Source: Alphaproteobacteria bacterium (GTDB lineage Bacteria > Pseudomonadota > Alphaproteobacteria > UBA8366 > GCA-2717185). Taken from it: DNA of 64,000 nt. The DNA lies in NCBI GenBank assembly GCA_040905865.1, contig JBBDQU010000070.1, positions 1 to 64,000 of the forward strand. Direction: 5' to 3'. The position numbers were made by a program, and so were the translations under genes. Positions 43,896-53,786 of the stretch are shown piece after piece (position 1 is the first letter of the stretch; the number at the start of each line of letters is the position of its first letter). The notes below the pieces were generated by a model, which saw nothing but the letters and a program-made list of their open reading frames with translations, did not search any database and was not told the DNA's origin.

Positions 43896-44968
43896 GGCGT
43901 CAACCCGCGCAACAGGGTCGGCACTTCCAGCGGCACGAAACCGTAATGCCGCAGCCAGCGCAGGTCCGCGTCAAAAAACGTCCGCAGATCGGGAATGCCG
44001 TATTTCAGCATCGCAATCCGTTCGATTCCCATGCCGAAGGCGAAACCCTGATATTCGTTCGGGTCGATGCCGCAGGCGGCCAGTACTTTCGGGTGCACCA
44101 TGCCGCAACCGAGAATTTCCAGCCAGTCGTCGCCGGCGCCGATTTTCAGCTCACCGCCGGACCGGCTGCAGCCGATATCCATTTCAGCCGACGGTTCGGT
44201 GAACGGGAAATAGCTGGGCCGAAAGCGGGCCGGCACATCGGGTACCTCGAAATAGGCGCGGCAGAATTCGATCAGGCAGCCCTTGAGATGCCCCATATGG
44301 CTGGTCTTGTCGATGACCAGCCCCTCGACCTGATGGAACATCGGCGTGTGGGTCATGTCGGAATCGCACCGGTAGGTCCGGCCCGGCGCGATGATCCGCA
44401 GCGGCGGCGTGGTCGATTGCATGGTGCGGACCTGCACCGGCGAGGTATGGGTCCGCAATACCGGGCGTTCGCCATCGGCGCGTTCCGCCAGGTAGAAGGT
44501 ATCGTGCATCTGCCGGGCGGGATGTTCCGGCGGAATATTCAGCGCCGTGAAATTGTGGAAATCGTCTTCGATATCCGGACCCTCGGCGACGCTGAAGCCC
44601 ATTTCGCCGAAGATGGCGATAATCTCATCGAAGGTCTGGCTGATCGGGTGAATCCGCCCTTCGCTTTCCGGGCGCACCGGCAGGCTGATATCGATCCGTT
44701 CCGCGGCCAGTTCCGCTTCCAGCGCGGCGGCGGCCAGCCCGCCCTGCCGCGCATCGATTGCCGCTGATACGGCGGTCTTGACCGCGTTCAGCGACTGGCC
44801 CGCCGTCTTGCGCTGTTCGGGGTCCAGCTTGCCCAGACCCTTCATCAGTTCCGTAACCTGGCCCTTGCGGCCAAGCGCGGCGATCCGGATTTCCTCCAAC
44901 GCGTCCAGGCTATCCGCCGATGCAACGGCGGATAGCAGCTGTTCGCGCAACTCGTCGAGATTTTCCAT
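43892..44968 (-). CDS. pheS: Phenylalanine-tRNA ligase alpha subunit
   Basis: 358 residues, the catalytic subunit of PheRS. An N-terminal coiled coil (residues 1-90) precedes the class II core: [34 protein letters not shown] (motif 2 region) and [20 protein letters not shown] (motif 3). It is the third gene of rpmI-rplT-pheS-pheT, 29 bases after rplT. Confidence 0.97.
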   Translation of the reverse strand: MENLDELREQLLSAVASADSLDALEEIRIAALGRKGQVTELMKGLGKLDPEQRKTAGQSLNAVKTAVSAAIDARQGGLAAAALEAELAAERIDISLPVRPESEGRIHPISQTFDEIIAIFGEMGFSVAEGPDIEDDFHNFTALNIPPEHPARQMHDTFYLAERADGERPVLRTHTSPVQVRTMQSTTPPLRIIAPGRTYRCDSDMTHTPMFHQVEGLVIDKTSHMGHLKGCLIEFCRAYFEVPDVPARFRPSYFPFTEPSAEMDIGCSRSGGELKIGAGDDWLEILGCGMVHPKVLAACGIDPNEYQGFAFGMGIERIAMLKYGIPDLRTFFDADLRWLRHYGFVPLEVPTLLRGLTP

Positions 44969-44997
44969 CGCCGGGGCCTGGCCGCAGGGTAAAGGCG

Positions 44998-45357
44998 TTA
45001 TTCGGCGAGCGCGGCCTGCGCCTGCACGACAAGGGCCTGGAACGCATCGGGTTCGTGGACCGCTAGGTCGGACAGGACCTTGCGGTCGAGATCGATTCCC
45101 GCCAGTTTCAAACCGTTGATGAACACGGAATAGGTCAGCCCGTGCTGCCGGACGCCCGCGTTGATGCGCTGGATCCAGAGACGGCGAAAATCGCGCTTCT
45201 TAGTGCGGCGGTCGCGATAGGCGTATTGCAGGTCCTTGTGGACCCGCTGTATGGCGGCCCGGAAGGTATTCTTGGAACGACCCCGTGCGCCCTTGGCGGC
45301 CTTGATGACCTTGCGGTGACGGGCGTGCGTTGTCACGCCCCGTTTTACTCGAGACAT
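44998..45357 (-). CDS. rplT: 50S ribosomal protein L20
   Basis: 119 residues, very basic. The N-terminal [21 protein letters not shown] and [20 protein letters not shown] are diagnostic of bL20, an early 50S assembly protein that in many bacteria represses its own operon by binding the leader RNA. It lies 19 bases after rpmI and ahead of pheS. Confidence 0.98.
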   Translation of the reverse strand: MSRVKRGVTTHARHRKVIKAAKGARGRSKNTFRAAIQRVHKDLQYAYRDRRTKKRDFRRLWIQRINAGVRQHGLTYSVFINGLKLAGIDLDRKVLSDLAVHEPDAFQALVVQAQAALAE

Positions 45358-45376
45358 AGTATCGGACTCCTATCGG

Positions 45377-45577
45377 CTACAGGTAAGGCAGGAAATGTCG
45401 CTTGACCACCCGGGCATCCGAGTCGGCCATGATCTGTGTACCGCGGTTGGTACGCTTCATCTTTTGCGACCGGCGGCGCAGCATGTGCGACAGGCACGCA
45501 CTGTTGAACCGGATCTTGCCCTTGGCCGTAACGCGGAATCGCTTCTTGGCGCTGGACTTGCTCTTCAATTTGGGCAT
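45377..45577 (-). CDS. rpmI: 50S ribosomal protein L35
   Basis: 66 residues. MPKLKSKSSAKKRFRVTAKG and LSHMLRRRSQKMKR are the usual bL35 motifs. First gene of rpmI-rplT-pheS-pheT. A leader of about 95 bases separates it from a probable promoter; such leaders hold L20 autoregulatory structures in other bacteria, but I cannot fold one with confidence here. Unlike the usual arrangement, infC is not directly upstream. Confidence 0.97.
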   Translation of the reverse strand: MPKLKSKSSAKKRFRVTAKGKIRFNSACLSHMLRRRSQKMKRTNRGTQIMADSDARVVKRHFLPYL

Positions 45578-45678
45578 TTCGGTTTCCTCTGATCGAATGT
45601 GTTAATACGTTTTCGGTTTTGACCGTTATTTGACGCACAGGGCATACCCAGGGCCACAGCCGCCTTATTGAGGCGCGC

Positions 45679-45707
45679 CTTATACCCCCCAAAGGCCGGC
45701 GGCGCAA
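45679..45707 (-). promoter_or_regulatory. Likely promoter of rpmI-rplT-pheST
   Basis: On the minus strand, TTGCGC (45702-45707) and TATAAG (45679-45684) are separated by exactly 17 bases, giving a transcript start near 45672 and a leader of about 95 bases to rpmI. A separate promoter is needed because infC is cut off from rpmI by two plus-strand genes. Confidence 0.45.
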
Positions 45708-45779
45708 GGCCGGGCGCGGCTTGACCTGCGGCCCATCGCCGCGCCACATTGCGGCCCGACACAATTCAGGCAGGGGGGC

Positions 45780-46562
45780 ATGATGGATTTGAATCTGGCG
45801 GGAAAAACCGCGCTGGTCACAGGCGGATCCAAGGGGATCGGCCTGGCCGTCGCAAGGCAACTCGCCGAGGAAGGCTGCAGCCTGCATCTGGCGTCCCGCA
45901 CCCAGGCGGACCTGGAAGCCGCCCGCGATGCAATTAACCGCGATTTCGGCGCGCAGGTCACGATCCATGCCGGCAATCTGGCGGATGGCGACCGGATGCG
46001 GCAGCTGGCGCGCGATACGGCGGGAATCGACATTCTGGTGAACAATGCGGGCGCCATCCCCTTCGGCAGCGTCGACATGGTCGACGAGGCGACCTGGCGC
46101 ACCGCCTGGGACCTGAAGGTCCTGGGCTATGTCAACCTGATCCGGGAGGTCTATCCCGCCATGATCGCGCGGGGCAGCGGCGTGATCGTCAATGTCCTGG
46201 GCACCGCCGGCGAACGGCCGACGCCAAGCTATATCGCCGGCTCCATGGGCAATGCCAGCCTCATGGCGCTGTGCGTCGCGCTGGGCGGCGAATCCGTGGA
46301 CAAGGGCGTGCGGGTCGTCGGCGTCAATCCCGGCCTGATCGAAACCGAGCGCATGGTTACCCTCAGCGAAGCCCGCGCCGAACAGAAATTCGGCGACAGG
46401 ACCCGCTGGCGCGAATTCCTGGAAAACATGCCGCAGGGCCGCGCCGGAAAACCGGAAGAAGTGGCGGACCTCGTCACCTATCTCGCCAGCCCGAGGGCAT
46501 CCTGGGTCAGTGGCACGATCGTCACCATCGACGGCGGCGTCACCAAGCGCGCGACACTTTAG
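45780..46562 (+). CDS. SDR family protein with altered active site
   Basis: 260 residues of classical SDR fold. The cofactor motif is VTGGSKGIGLAVA, the structural motif ILVNNAGAIPFGSVD, and the C-terminus SGTIVTIDGGVTKRATL. In the active site the tyrosine is present (PSYIAGSMGNASL) but the lysine four residues later is serine, and serine is not clear at the usual upstream position (NVLGTAGERP). This subgroup form suggests non-standard chemistry. Two adjacent ATG codons follow AGGGGGGC. It is divergent from rpmI and is followed after 14 bases by a crotonase gene. Confidence 0.88.
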   Translation: MMDLNLAGKTALVTGGSKGIGLAVARQLAEEGCSLHLASRTQADLEAARDAINRDFGAQVTIHAGNLADGDRMRQLARDTAGIDILVNNAGAIPFGSVDMVDEATWRTAWDLKVLGYVNLIREVYPAMIARGSGVIVNVLGTAGERPTPSYIAGSMGNASLMALCVALGGESVDKGVRVVGVNPGLIETERMVTLSEARAEQKFGDRTRWREFLENMPQGRAGKPEEVADLVTYLASPRASWVSGTIVTIDGGVTKRATL

Positions 46563-46576
46563 GAGCAGTAACCGGC

Positions 46577-47338
46577 ATGGCACGGATATCCGTCAACATC
46601 GAGACCCGGCCGGCAGGCCGCATCGCCCGGGTAACGCTGGAAAATGCCGCCAAGGCGAACTGCCTGACCAGCGCGCTGGTCGGCGAGATGGAGACGGTCT
46701 TCCGCGACCTCGCCGACGATAAGGACCTGCGCCTTGCCGTGCTGACCGGCGCGGGAGAACGGTCCTTCATTGCGGGGGCTAATCTGCAGGAATTGCGGCA
46801 TTTCGACGAATCGGCCGCCCGGACCTACATCACCAGCCTGACCCGGGCGAACAAGGCAATCCGGGACCTTCCCGTCCCCGTCATTGCGCGGATCAACGGC
46901 GCTTGCATGGGGGCCGGACTGGAGGTCGCCGTCAGTTGCGATATCCGGATCGCCGCCGACAATGCGCGTTTCGCCATGCCGGAAGTCCTGTTCGATCTGC
47001 CATCGGTTGTCGAAGCCGCCCTGCTGCCGCGCCTGATCGGCTGGGGCCGGACGTCCTGGTTTCTGTATCGCGGCGACGCCATCGACGCGGCGACCGCACG
47101 GGACTGGGGGCTGGTCGAACACTGCGTTCCCGCCGCCGGACTGGACGATGCTGTCGCCGAAACGGTGGACCGCATGATGGCAAACGGTCCCGTCGGTATG
47201 CGGCAGCAGAAAAAGCTCATGCGCGACTGGGAGCGCATGTCCATCGACGACGGCATTCACGCAGGTATCGATTCACTCGCCAAGGCCTTCCTGCACGGAA
47301 ACCCTGGCCAGCGAATAACAGACTTCCTGGATCGCTGA
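46577..47338 (+). CDS. Enoyl-CoA hydratase/isomerase family protein
   Basis: 253 residues of crotonase fold. Oxyanion hole: SFIAGANLQELRHF and NGACMGAGLEVAVSCDI. Both hydratase glutamates are present, in GAGLEVAV and FAMPEVLFDLPS, unlike the crotonase at 26141. It probably hydrates or isomerises an enoyl-CoA in the cytoplasm. AGGAG lies 11 bases before the ATG. With the SDR it forms a two-gene plus-strand unit sitting inside the otherwise minus-strand translation block; the pairing would suit a fatty- or hydroxy-acyl-CoA pathway. Confidence 0.9.
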   Translation: MARISVNIETRPAGRIARVTLENAAKANCLTSALVGEMETVFRDLADDKDLRLAVLTGAGERSFIAGANLQELRHFDESAARTYITSLTRANKAIRDLPVPVIARINGACMGAGLEVAVSCDIRIAADNARFAMPEVLFDLPSVVEAALLPRLIGWGRTSWFLYRGDAIDAATARDWGLVEHCVPAAGLDDAVAETVDRMMANGPVGMRQQKKLMRDWERMSIDDGIHAGIDSLAKAFLHGNPGQRITDFLDR

Positions 47339-47365
47339 CCGCAAATCCCGCCACGGCCCCGCGCC

Positions 47366-47902
47366 TTACTTTGGCACGAGGACCATGATCATCTGACGGC
47401 CTTCCATCTGCGGGAACTGCTCGACCTTGGCGGTTTCATCGAAATCCTTGCGCACCCGGTCCAGCACCTGACGTCCCAGTTCCTGATGCGCCATTTCACG
47501 GCCGCGGAAGCGCAGGGTCACCTTGACCTTGTCGCCCTCGCCCAGAAACTTGCCCATCGACCGCATCTTCACATCGTAGTCATGCTTGTCGATGTTCGGA
47601 CGCATCTTGATCTCCTTGACCTCGATGGTCTTCTGTTTCTTGCGGGTTTCGTTGGCCTTCTTCTGGGCAATGTATTTGAACTTGCCGTAGTCGAGGATCT
47701 TGCAAACCGGCGGATCGGCATTCGGTGAAATTTCCACCAGGTCCAGGCCGGCCGCATCGGCTCTGTTGAGCCCTTCGATCAAAGGAACGACGCCAATCAT
47801 CTCTCCATCCTGGTCGACCAGGCGGATATTGGCGGATTCAATCTCTCGGTTGACGCGCGGACCCTTCTTCGTCGGCGCGGCATTAAATGGTGGACGGGCT
47901 AT
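47366..47902 (-). CDS. infC: Translation initiation factor IF-3, ATA start
   Basis: 178 residues if begun at the ATA at 47900-47902. That start lies five bases after a perfect AGGAGG and gives the family N-terminus (initiator, then [20 protein letters not shown]). The first in-frame ATG, at 47800, would delete the conserved NREI...RLVDQDGE segment and is rejected. The N-domain continues to [25 protein letters not shown] (ending in that block), and the C-domain has [18 protein letters not shown]-3 binds the 30S subunit and rejects non-AUG starts; rare start codons in infC underlie autoregulation in other bacteria. It follows thrS by 82 bases. Confidence 0.95.
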   Translation of the reverse strand: MARPPFNAAPTKKGPRVNREIESANIRLVDQDGEMIGVVPLIEGLNRADAAGLDLVEISPNADPPVCKILDYGKFKYIAQKKANETRKKQKTIEVKEIKMRPNIDKHDYDVKMRSMGKFLGEGDKVKVTLRFRGREMAHQELGRQVLDRVRKDFDETAKVEQFPQMEGRQMIMVLVPK

Positions 47903-47984
47903 AGATTCCTCCTGTTTTTTGCCAATAATTACCGGTTTACCGGTCGCGAATACAGCAACGGCGCCGCATCCGGCAGCGCTCCGC

Positions 47985-49898
47985 CTATACAGGCATCGCC
48001 GCTTCTGCCTTTAGTGTATTGAGCGCGGCGTCAAGTGCAAGAATTTCTTGCGTTTTGCCACCCAATCTGCGGATCGCGACTGTCCTTGCCTCGGCCTCGC
48101 GCTGACCGACAACCAGCATCACCGGCACTTTGGCGAGCGAATGTTCGCGAACCTTGTAATTGATCTTCTCGTTCCGCAGGTCCGATTCAACCCGCAAACC
48201 GGCGGCCGTGCAGGCTGCCGCGACTTCCTGCGCGTATTCATCGCCATCGGAGGTGATGGTCGCCACGACGATCTGGACCGGCGACAGCCACAGCGGCATG
48301 CGGCCCGCGTAATGTTCGATCAGTACGCCAATGAACCGCTCGAATGAACCCAGGATCGCCCGATGCAGCATGACCGGACGGTGCCGCGCGCTGTCCTCGC
48401 CGATATAGGAGGCATCCAGTCGCTCCGGCAGGACGAAATCGACCTGCAGCGTGCCGCATTGCCATTCGCGGCCGATCGTGTCGCGCAGCACGAATTCCAG
48501 CTTCGGCCCGTAAAACGCGCCTTCGCCGGGGTTCAGCGTGTATTTCAGCCCTGCTGCTTCGGTGGCTTCGGTCAGCGCCTTTTCGGCCCGGTCCCAGGTG
48601 GCGTCGTCGCCAGCGCGGACCTCAGGCCGGTCCGAAAACTTGACCGCGACATCGTCAAAGCCGAAATCGCGATAGACCGACAGCAGTAAGTCGCAGAAAC
48701 GCTCCGTTTCAGAGACGATCTGGTCTTCGGTGCAGAAGATATGCGCATCGTCCTGCGTGAAGGCCCGGACGCGCATGATGCCGTGCAGCGCGCCCGAGGG
48801 TTCGTTGCGGTGACAGGACCCGAATTCAGCCATTCGGATCGGCAAATCACGGTAGCTCTTCAGCCCCTGGCGGAAAATCTGCACATGGCACGGACAGTTC
48901 ATCGGCTTCAGCGCCAGCACTTTTTCATGCTCATCTTCAACGGTGAACATATGCTCCCGGAATTTCTCCCAGTGCCCCGACCGCTCCCACAGGGTTCGGT
49001 CGACGAGCTGCGGCGTTTTCACTTCGCCGTAGCCGCCCTTTTCCAGCCGGCGGCGCATGTATTCCTCGCAGGTCCGGTACAGCGCCCAGCCTTTCGGATG
49101 CCAGAACACGCTGCCGACGGCTTCTTCCTGGATATGGAACAGATCCATTTCGCGGCCCAGCCGGCGATGATCGCGCTTTTCCGCCTCCTCCAGACGATGC
49201 AGATAGGCGTTGAGTTCCTTTTCCGTGCGCCAGCAGGTGCCGTAGATACGCTGCAATTGCGGGTTTTTCGGATCGCCGCGCCAATAGGCGCCCGCCAGCT
49301 TCATCAGCTTGAACGCCTTGCCCAGCCGGCCCGTGGACGGCAGGTGCGGCCCGGTGCAGAGATCGACCCAGTCGCCCTGGCGATACAGGGAAATTTCCGC
49401 GTCTTCGGGCAGGCTGCCGACATGCTCCGCCTTGAAGGTTTCGCCGATGCTTTCGAAAAACTTCGTTGCTTCCTCGCGCGACCAGACCTCGCGCGAAATC
49501 GCCTCGTCGCGCTCCACGATTTCCGCCATCCGTTTTTCGATGGCCTCGAAATCGTCCGTCGAGAACGGCTCCGCGCGATGGAAATCGTAATAGAATCCGT
49601 CTTCGATCGACGGACCGAAGGTGATCTGCGTGCCGGGAAACAACTCCTGGACCGCTTCGGCCAGAACATGGGCGCAGTCATGGCGCAGCAGTTCCAGCGC
49701 CGCGTCGCTGTCGCGGGTCACGATTTCCACCCGTGCATCCTGATCGATCACATGGGTCAGGTCCCGTTCGGTCCCGTCCACGCGGACCATGACCGCCGCC
49801 TTGGCGAGGCCCGGTCCGATGGAGGCCGCCAGTTCGGCGCCGGTAATCGCGCCGTCGAACTGGCGGACGCTCTCATCGGGAAGTGTAATCGCTACCAT
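47985..49898 (-). CDS. thrS: Threonine-tRNA ligase
   Basis: 637 residues with all four parts: TGS domain (residues 1-62), editing domain with [11 protein letters not shown] near residue 73, class II catalytic core ([29 protein letters not shown] for zinc binding) and C-terminal anticodon-binding domain. It charges tRNA-Thr and hydrolyses mischarged Ser-tRNA-Thr. It lies 45 bases downstream of a glycosyltransferase gene on the same strand and upstream of infC. Confidence 0.97.
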   Translation of the reverse strand: MVAITLPDESVRQFDGAITGAELAASIGPGLAKAAVMVRVDGTERDLTHVIDQDARVEIVTRDSDAALELLRHDCAHVLAEAVQELFPGTQITFGPSIEDGFYYDFHRAEPFSTDDFEAIEKRMAEIVERDEAISREVWSREEATKFFESIGETFKAEHVGSLPEDAEISLYRQGDWVDLCTGPHLPSTGRLGKAFKLMKLAGAYWRGDPKNPQLQRIYGTCWRTEKELNAYLHRLEEAEKRDHRRLGREMDLFHIQEEAVGSVFWHPKGWALYRTCEEYMRRRLEKGGYGEVKTPQLVDRTLWERSGHWEKFREHMFTVEDEHEKVLALKPMNCPCHVQIFRQGLKSYRDLPIRMAEFGSCHRNEPSGALHGIMRVRAFTQDDAHIFCTEDQIVSETERFCDLLLSVYRDFGFDDVAVKFSDRPEVRAGDDATWDRAEKALTEATEAAGLKYTLNPGEGAFYGPKLEFVLRDTIGREWQCGTLQVDFVLPERLDASYIGEDSARHRPVMLHRAILGSFERFIGVLIEHYAGRMPLWLSPVQIVVATITSDGDEYAQEVAAACTAAGLRVESDLRNEKINYKVREHSLAKVPVMLVVGQREAEARTVAIRRLGGKTQEILALDAALNTLKAEAAMPV

Positions 49899-49943
49899 GG
49901 TTCTATCCGTTTCCAGTCTCTGCCGCCGCGCGGCGCACTTCTA

Positions 49944-50873
49944 CTAACGCAAGCGTATTGCGGCTTCAACCTCCGCGATTTCAAGCTCGGCCAGATTATC
50001 CCGCCGCAGGATCGCGACCGACGCGCCGCGCGGCGCACATAATTCAGGGTCGGATGCCGCGGAAAACAGCACCAGCGCGGGGCAATCCGCCGCCGCGACA
50101 AGATGCATCGGCCCGTTATCGTTGCCAACCGCGCCCGCCGCGTCGCGGGCGAGACAGGCGAGGTCGAGCAGCGAGGTGCGACCGGTCAGATTCACGGCCG
50201 CCGCGCTAGCCGTCGCAATTGCCGCATTCCGCTGTGCTTCTTCACCGGTACCAACCAGTACCGGCTGATACCCCCGGCCTGCCAGACTGTTCGCCAATGC
50301 GGCATATCCCGCGACCGGCCAGCGCTTGGCCGGCCGATGCGCCGATCCCCCCGGCGCCAGAAGCACGAACGGCCTGTCCAGGCCGAATGGCGCGATGTCG
50401 CCGACCGCCCAGCCCAGATCGGGCAGCGCGACATCGCGGATACCCGCTGCCGCCAGTTGTTCGCGCTGGCGTTCAATGGTGTGCATGTGGTCGCGCCCCG
50501 GGTTCAGATGCGGGTGCGAGCAGCCCGGGGCAATACCGCTCCATTCCGGTTTCGCGCGGCTGAACAGGCGGAAGTAGAAACCGGTTCGGTCCGACGTCTG
50601 CAGGTCGTAAACACGACCAAATCCGCCCTCGGCGAACCGGCGTTTCAGGTTCAACCACCGATGGACCTGCCAAAAACCTGGCCGCTCATCGATCCAGATA
50701 TCGTCGAAATACCCGCTGGCTTCGGCCAGGGCCTGGTAGGGCGACGTGGTCAGCAGGATGATGCGGGCATCGGGATGATGCCGCCGGATAGCGGCGAAGG
50801 GACCGAGCGCCTGCACGAAATCGCCCAGCGCGCCAAGCTTGATCACAAGAATATTCGTCGCGGCGGGGCTCAC
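49944..50873 (-). CDS. Family 9 glycosyltransferase (heptosyltransferase-like)
   Basis: 309 residues of GT-B fold. ILVIKLGALGDFVQALGPF at the N-terminus, LLAPGGSAHRPAKRWPV in the donor domain and NDNGPMHLVAAADCPALVLF are the GT9 blocks. Relatives add heptose to the LPS inner core at the cytoplasmic membrane face. Its ATG overlaps the stop of the GT4 gene upstream by four bases, so the pair probably works in one core-oligosaccharide pathway. Confidence 0.92.
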   Translation of the reverse strand: MSPAATNILVIKLGALGDFVQALGPFAAIRRHHPDARIILLTTSPYQALAEASGYFDDIWIDERPGFWQVHRWLNLKRRFAEGGFGRVYDLQTSDRTGFYFRLFSRAKPEWSGIAPGCSHPHLNPGRDHMHTIERQREQLAAAGIRDVALPDLGWAVGDIAPFGLDRPFVLLAPGGSAHRPAKRWPVAGYAALANSLAGRGYQPVLVGTGEEAQRNAAIATASAAAVNLTGRTSLLDLACLARDAAGAVGNDNGPMHLVAAADCPALVLFSAASDPELCAPRGASVAILRRDNLAELEIAEVEAAIRLR

Positions 50874-52075
50874 GCGGCAGCTTCGCCTTCGTGACGCGCA
50901 TCCTCGAGAAGTTCGCGATAGACGTCGAGGGTCGCCGCCGCCATGGCCTGCTTGCTGAAACGCTCCCGGACCCGGCGAATGGCGCGTACCGCGATATCCA
51001 CCCGCTGGTTCGGATCGAGCGCCAGCGCTTCCGACAGCGCGCCCGCCAGTGCATCGGGATTGCCCGGTTCAGTAAGCCATCCGCCCTGACCGGTATCCAC
51101 AAGTTCGGCGCTGGCGCCGTGATCGGTGGCAATCACCGGGCGGCCCATCGCCTGGGCCTCCGCGATGACGCGCCCGAATCCTTCCGGGTCCGTCGAGGCG
51201 TGAACGACGACATCCGCCAGCATCAGCGCGGCGGGCATGTCGTTGCAACTGCCCACCAGGTGGACGATCCCGTTGAGCCGATGCTTCTCGATCAGGGCTT
51301 CAAGGTCGCGCCGGTAACTGCCGCGCCCTTTTTCCGCCCCGACGATCAGGCAGCGGACGTCGTCCCGGCCAAGCCGGGCAATCGCTTCGATCAGGACACT
51401 CTGCCCCTTCCAGCGGGTCAGGCGGCCGGGCATCATGATAACCGGCACCCCGTCGGGCAACCGCCAGTCCGTGGACAGCCGGATCAACCGCTCGGCGCTG
51501 ACCCGCGCCGGATCGAAAAGGTCGATGTCGACTCCACGGTGGATGACCCTGATCTTGTCCGGGTCGACACGGTAGGTCTGTATGGCGTGGCGGGCGATAT
51601 AGTCGCTGATCGCAATCATCCGGTCGCCATCCGCCATGACGGAATTATACAGGCGCTTGAGCGGCAGGCCCAGATTGTAGGTCGCATGGAAGGTCGTCAG
51701 AAACCGCCGGCCTGCCTGCCGGGCCGCGCGGCGCGCGCTCCAGGCCGGGGCGCGGCTGCGCGCGTGCACGATGTCGATGTCATGCTGCCGGATCAGTTCG
51801 GCAAGCCTTCGCGTATTGCGGCGCATGACAAACGGGTTCTTCGAATGGACCGGCAGTTCGATATGCTCGGCCCCGGCGCGCAGGACTTCGCGCACCATCG
51901 GCCCGCCCGAGGACACGATAATCGACCGCCAGCCTTCCTTCACCAGCGCCGCCGCGATATCGACCGCGCCGCGTTCGACACCGCCGGTCACCAGGGCCGG
52001 CAGCACCTGCATCACGGTGGGGGGGCGACCGGCAATATTGTGTTCCACCGTGACAATTTCTGCAGGTTCGTTCAT
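50870..52075 (-). CDS. Family 4 glycosyltransferase
   Basis: 401 residues from ATG 52075; an ATG 51 bases upstream would add a poor leader. The N-terminal half has VMQVLPALVTGGVERGAVDIA, the standard GT4 opening, and DIVHARSRAPAWSARRAA. The C-terminal half has VIMMPGRLTRWKGQSVLIEAI and the EX7E motif in PEGFGRVIAEAQAMGRPVI. It acts on LPS or another cell-surface glycan, given its overlap with the heptosyltransferase-like gene. Confidence 0.93.
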   Translation of the reverse strand: MNEPAEIVTVEHNIAGRPPTVMQVLPALVTGGVERGAVDIAAALVKEGWRSIIVSSGGPMVREVLRAGAEHIELPVHSKNPFVMRRNTRRLAELIRQHDIDIVHARSRAPAWSARRAARQAGRRFLTTFHATYNLGLPLKRLYNSVMADGDRMIAISDYIARHAIQTYRVDPDKIRVIHRGVDIDLFDPARVSAERLIRLSTDWRLPDGVPVIMMPGRLTRWKGQSVLIEAIARLGRDDVRCLIVGAEKGRGSYRRDLEALIEKHRLNGIVHLVGSCNDMPAALMLADVVVHASTDPEGFGRVIAEAQAMGRPVIATDHGASAELVDTGQGGWLTEPGNPDALAGALSEALALDPNQRVDIAVRAIRRVRERFSKQAMAAATLDVYRELLEDARHEGEAAA

Positions 52076-52114
52076 ATTCGCTTCGATTCTCCGGTCTGGA
52101 TCAGGTGCAACACC

Positions 52115-52918
52115 TTGACGCCACACTCAATATTAACACGCGCGGACGGCGCGACAATCGCCTATCACCACCGACCCGGGCGGGTGGACGGCCGCGCATT
52201 GCCGGGCGTGCTGTTCTGCGGCGGCTTCCATTCCAGCATGACGGGGACCAAGGCAACGATGCTGGATAGCTTCTGTGCATCGCGCGGGCAACAGTTTACG
52301 CGCTTCGACTACCAGGGCCATGGCGCTTCCTCGGGCACGTTTGCCGAGGGCACGATCGGCGCCTGGTTCGACGACCTGCTCGCCGTGTTCGAGGATATCA
52401 CCGAAGGTCCGCAGGTTGTGGTCGGCTCCTCCATGGGCGGCTGGATGGCCCTGCTGCTGACCCTGTTGCGACGGGAACGCATCGCCGGGCTGGTGCTGCT
52501 GGCTCCGGCCGCCGACTTCACGACCGAACTGATGTGGAAGACCATTCCGCCCGAGGCCCGACAGCAGATTCAGGACAAGGGAATCTGGATGCGTCCGTCG
52601 GTCTACGATGACGGCCCCTATCCGATCACCCGCCAGTTGATCGAGGAATCGCGCGACCACCTGATTCTCGATCGGCCCATCCCCTTCGACGGACCGGTCC
52701 GCATCCTGCTGGGCCAGCAGGACCACGTTATTCCGGTGGAACATGTCCTGCGCACCGCGGAAGCCATTACTTCGGACGATGTGGAAGTCACGCTGATCAA
52801 GCGCGGCGACCATCGCCTGTCCGAACCGGCGGACCTGGCAAAGCTTCGCGCCGCGGTGGCCGAACTCAGCAATCGGCCAGCAACGCCTGCAGCCCTTCCC
52901 GATAGCTTGGCCATTTGA
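52115..52918 (+). CDS. Alpha/beta hydrolase (ABHD10/YqiA-like), TTG start
   Basis: 267 residues. The nucleophile elbow is VVGSSMGGWMALL, the acid is in LLGQQDHVIPVEH and the histidine in IKRGDHRLSEPAD; VLFCGGFHSSMTGTKA forms the oxyanion loop. The frame has no suitable ATG: the start is taken as TTG 52115, with AGGTG seven bases upstream, giving a family-like N-terminus. Substrate unknown, with thioesters or esters plausible. It is divergent from the GT4 gene by 39 bases and overlaps the convergent epimerase gene by 53 bases at the 3' end. Confidence 0.88.
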   Translation: MTPHSILTRADGATIAYHHRPGRVDGRALPGVLFCGGFHSSMTGTKATMLDSFCASRGQQFTRFDYQGHGASSGTFAEGTIGAWFDDLLAVFEDITEGPQVVVGSSMGGWMALLLTLLRRERIAGLVLLAPAADFTTELMWKTIPPEARQQIQDKGIWMRPSVYDDGPYPITRQLIEESRDHLILDRPIPFDGPVRILLGQQDHVIPVEHVLRTAEAITSDDVEVTLIKRGDHRLSEPADLAKLRAAVAELSNRPATPAALPDSLAI

Positions 52919-53738
52919 GCGTCACGCCCAGTTCTTCCCTGATGCGCCGGTTCGACACCCGCTTGTTGTCGCGATAGAAGCTGCGTCCCATCGGCGACAG
53001 TTCCGCGTCCTCGAACGCCACGGGCGGCGGCGGTTCGACCCCCAGCAGTTCGCAGGCGTATTCGATCACCGTTTCCGGCGGCGCCGCCTCGTTGTCGCAG
53101 ACGTTATAGGCCGCTCCCGCATTGGGCCGTTCGATGGACGCCCGCAGCACGGCGACGATGTCGTCGACATGGATACGGCTGAAGACCTGCCCCGGCTTGA
53201 CGACCCGTCGCGCGTTGCCGCCCCGGACGGTTTCCAGTGCATTGCGGCCCGGGCCGTATATCCCCGCGAGACGGAAGCTCTGCACCGGCACGCCGCAACG
53301 CGCCCCCAGTGCAAACCAGCCGTCTTCCGCCGCGACGCGACGCGCCCCCCGGGACCCGGTCGGCTCCCGGGGTGAATCCTCATCGACCCAGCCGCCCTGC
53401 CGGTCGCCATACACGCCCGTCGTCGACAGGTAACCGATCCAGCGCAGGCCGGAAATCGCCGCGATATCGTCCGCGTGCCAGGCCAGCACCGGGTCGCCAT
53501 CCGCGCCCGGCGGCACCGAAGACAGCAGATGCGTCGTGCCCGCCAGCGCCGCAGCCGCGTCCGGCATCGCCGAAGCGCCGTCGAAGGCGAATATCGCGCG
53601 GTCATCCGCCCCTGCCGCGGCAGTTTCGCGGTTGGTGCCCGCGATCCGCCATCCTTCGCCCTGCAGCGCATCGGCCAGCGCCCGGGCCGAATAGCCAAGC
53701 CCGAAACAGAACAGGCGCGGCGGATTTTCATGCGGCAT
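52866..53738 (-). CDS. NAD(P)-dependent epimerase-like protein (YeeZ family)
   Basis: 290 residues of extended-SDR fold. The cofactor motif is FCFGLGYSARALADAL near the N-terminus, with YLSTTGVYGDRQGGWVDE holding the YG active-site region and AYNVCDNEAAPPETVIEYA in the C-terminal domain. This matches YeeZ-type proteins whose substrate is not established. Its last 53 bases overlap the end of the alpha/beta hydrolase gene, and its start faces the TPR gene 48 bases away. Confidence 0.88.
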   Translation of the reverse strand: MPHENPPRLFCFGLGYSARALADALQGEGWRIAGTNRETAAAGADDRAIFAFDGASAMPDAAAALAGTTHLLSSVPPGADGDPVLAWHADDIAAISGLRWIGYLSTTGVYGDRQGGWVDEDSPREPTGSRGARRVAAEDGWFALGARCGVPVQSFRLAGIYGPGRNALETVRGGNARRVVKPGQVFSRIHVDDIVAVLRASIERPNAGAAYNVCDNEAAPPETVIEYACELLGVEPPPPVAFEDAELSPMGRSFYRDNKRVSNRRIREELGVTLKWPSYREGLQALLADC

Positions 53739-53786
53739 GGCGGTATCCGGTCTTGCAAAGAAGGAGCGGCATAATGACTTTAGGCC

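Noticed and set aside
47800-47800. ATG 47800 as the infC start
   Set aside because: It removes conserved N-terminal IF-3 residues and lacks a ribosome-binding site, unlike the ATA at 47902.
50891-52114. Plus-strand frame extending the alpha/beta hydrolase N-terminally by 400 residues
   Set aside because: This part is antisense to the GT4 gene and has no homology features; the hydrolase fold begins at about 52115.
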